Assembly: GCA_026394745.1 (NCBI GenBank)
Contig: JAPKXP010000125.1
Location: 1 to 5,332 of the forward strand
Source of the DNA: Candidatus Altarchaeota archaeon
GTDB taxonomy: Archaea > Altiarchaeota > Altiarchaeia > IMC4 > SCGC-AAA252-I15
Direction: 5' to 3'
DNA: 5,332 nt
Translations under genes and position numbers: made by a program
Notes under the pieces: generated by a model
The model's input: the letters and a program-made list of their open reading frames with translations, nothing else
Database searches by the model: none
What the model was told of the DNA's origin: nothing
Part shown: piece by piece, positions 4,684 through 5,332 of the stretch
Position numbering within the stretch: the stretch's first letter is position 1
Layout: each line of letters begins with the position of its first letter

Positions 4684-5332
4684 ATGGCACTAGCAGGTGA
4701 CCAGCAGAAGCCTCCTGGACAGGAACCGCACGAGATTAAGTGCATTACCCCGCTTCCCGCGCAAATCGAGGCCGCGGAAGCCAAGAAGCAGCCTCACTTG
4801 AAGAGGGCAATGCAGTACGGCCGTGGTATCCCCGTCGAAAACTGTGTTACCGGATGCCTTGAAGAGCTTGGAAGCAAGAGCAATCCCGGAAATTTCGCGC
4901 TCGTAGTCTCCGCTGGCGCGGCTTTAAGGGCCATGCACGAGCTACACAAGGTCGGCTACGGTCTGCCTTCCGGCAGGGACATATTCATTCACGACAGGAT
5001 AGCCTACGCCGAGGCCGTCATCAGCGGCCAGGAACTGGACCAGATTAAGGCCGACTTGCTTGCTGTGGAAGCGCCCGCGGGCGCCGACCAGTCGCAGAGG
5101 GAGTTCATAAGGAAATGCAAGGAAGACCTGTCTAAGTTCAAGGGCAACGAAGTAGCCCAGCTGAAGACCAGCCTACTGTCGTCAGGCAGGACGGGCATGA
5201 ACCTTAGGGCTCCTGAATTCACGGACTTTGACAACCATCTCGCGAGGGAGAGGGTTGTCGAGCTTGTTTCTGAGGCGGCCGTCCTGAGCAGGGCCTACAA
5301 GAACATTAATGTTGCAGACGAGGTGATAAATC
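4684..5332 (+). CDS. Unrecognised protein, 3' end cut off by the window
   Basis: The frame is open from the ATG at 4684 to the window end (216 complete codons and one base, no stop). An in-frame TAA at 4645 and no ATG, GTG or TTG between it and 4684 make this the first possible start, and it agrees with the leaderless promoter. The first 40 or so residues are proline-, glutamine- and lysine-rich with low complexity (QQKPPGQEP). The rest looks soluble and mostly helical, with a C-x3-C pair (C54, C58), a small-residue segment at 71-83 (ALVVSAGAA) and a charged part at 115-165. There is no signal peptide and no membrane helix. I recognise no family and assign no function. Sharing a promoter with lipA could mean co-regulation, which is inference. 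Codon use and reading-frame integrity look like a real gene. Confidence 0.8.
   Translation, partial: MALAGDQQKPPGQEPHEIKCITPLPAQIEAAEAKKQPHLKRAMQYGRGIPVENCVTGCLEELGSKSNPGNFALVVSAGAALRAMHELHKVGYGLPSGRDIFIHDRIAYAEAVISGQELDQIKADLLAVEAPAGADQSQREFIRKCKEDLSKFKGNEVAQLKTSLLSSGRTGMNLRAPEFTDFDNHLARERVVELVSEAAVLSRAYKNINVADEVIN

Noticed and set aside
4621..4690. Extended lipA start at the GTG at 4690, adding 23 residues
   Set aside because: The added residues do not resemble LipA N-termini, they would cross the divergent promoter and overlap the neighbouring gene, and MAQRKPDWLK is a normal LipA start.
5004..5234. 76-residue minus-strand frame in the right-hand gene
   Set aside because: Short antisense frame within a long uninterrupted plus-strand gene; no supporting motif or ribosome site.

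Overview
The window looks archaeal and possibly DPANN-like (for example Micrarchaeota or Diapherotrites), with base composition near half G+C by eye. The reasons are a class III (archaeal pilin-type) signal peptide of the G-QSSLEF-LMTYGWA kind, a two-subunit lipoate-protein ligase, a small CxxC-x17-CxxC zinc protein of a sort common in DPANN and CPR genomes, and TATA-like boxes placed for very short or absent leaders. The exact lineage cannot be fixed from this piece.

Left part (+ strand, 2-1058): the 3' end of a tetratricopeptide-repeat (TPR) protein, then a small secreted pilin-like protein with an N-terminal hydrophobic helix. The last 13 bases of the pilin-like gene overlap the end of the convergent lpdA gene.

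Middle part (- strand, 4621 down to 1046): a lipoate-metabolism cluster. In transcription order it holds lipA (lipoyl synthase), a 54-residue zinc-ribbon-like protein, lplB and lplA (the two subunits of an archaeal lipoate-protein ligase) and lpdA (dihydrolipoyl dehydrogenase). lplB, lplA and lpdA are packed tightly (ATGA overlap, then a 1-base gap) and are very likely one transcript. lipA and the zinc gene are separated by AT-rich gaps and may be separate units. Together they would attach an octanoyl or lipoyl group to a carrier protein (LplA+LplB), insert sulfur (LipA) and reoxidise the dihydrolipoyl arm (LpdA). The lipoylated carrier (an E2 subunit or GcvH) and a LipB/LipM octanoyltransferase are not in the window.

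Right part (+ strand, 4684 to the end): the first 216 codons of a protein I do not recognise, running off the window. It is divergent from lipA. The 62 bases between the two start codons hold a 15-base palindrome, TAAAAAG-T-CTTTTTA, which places a TATA-like TTTTTA box about 24-30 bases upstream of both ATGs. This suggests a symmetric divergent promoter giving two leaderless mRNAs.

No rRNA, tRNA, CRISPR array, insertion sequence or other mobile element was seen, and no stretch longer than 300 bases lacks a gene.
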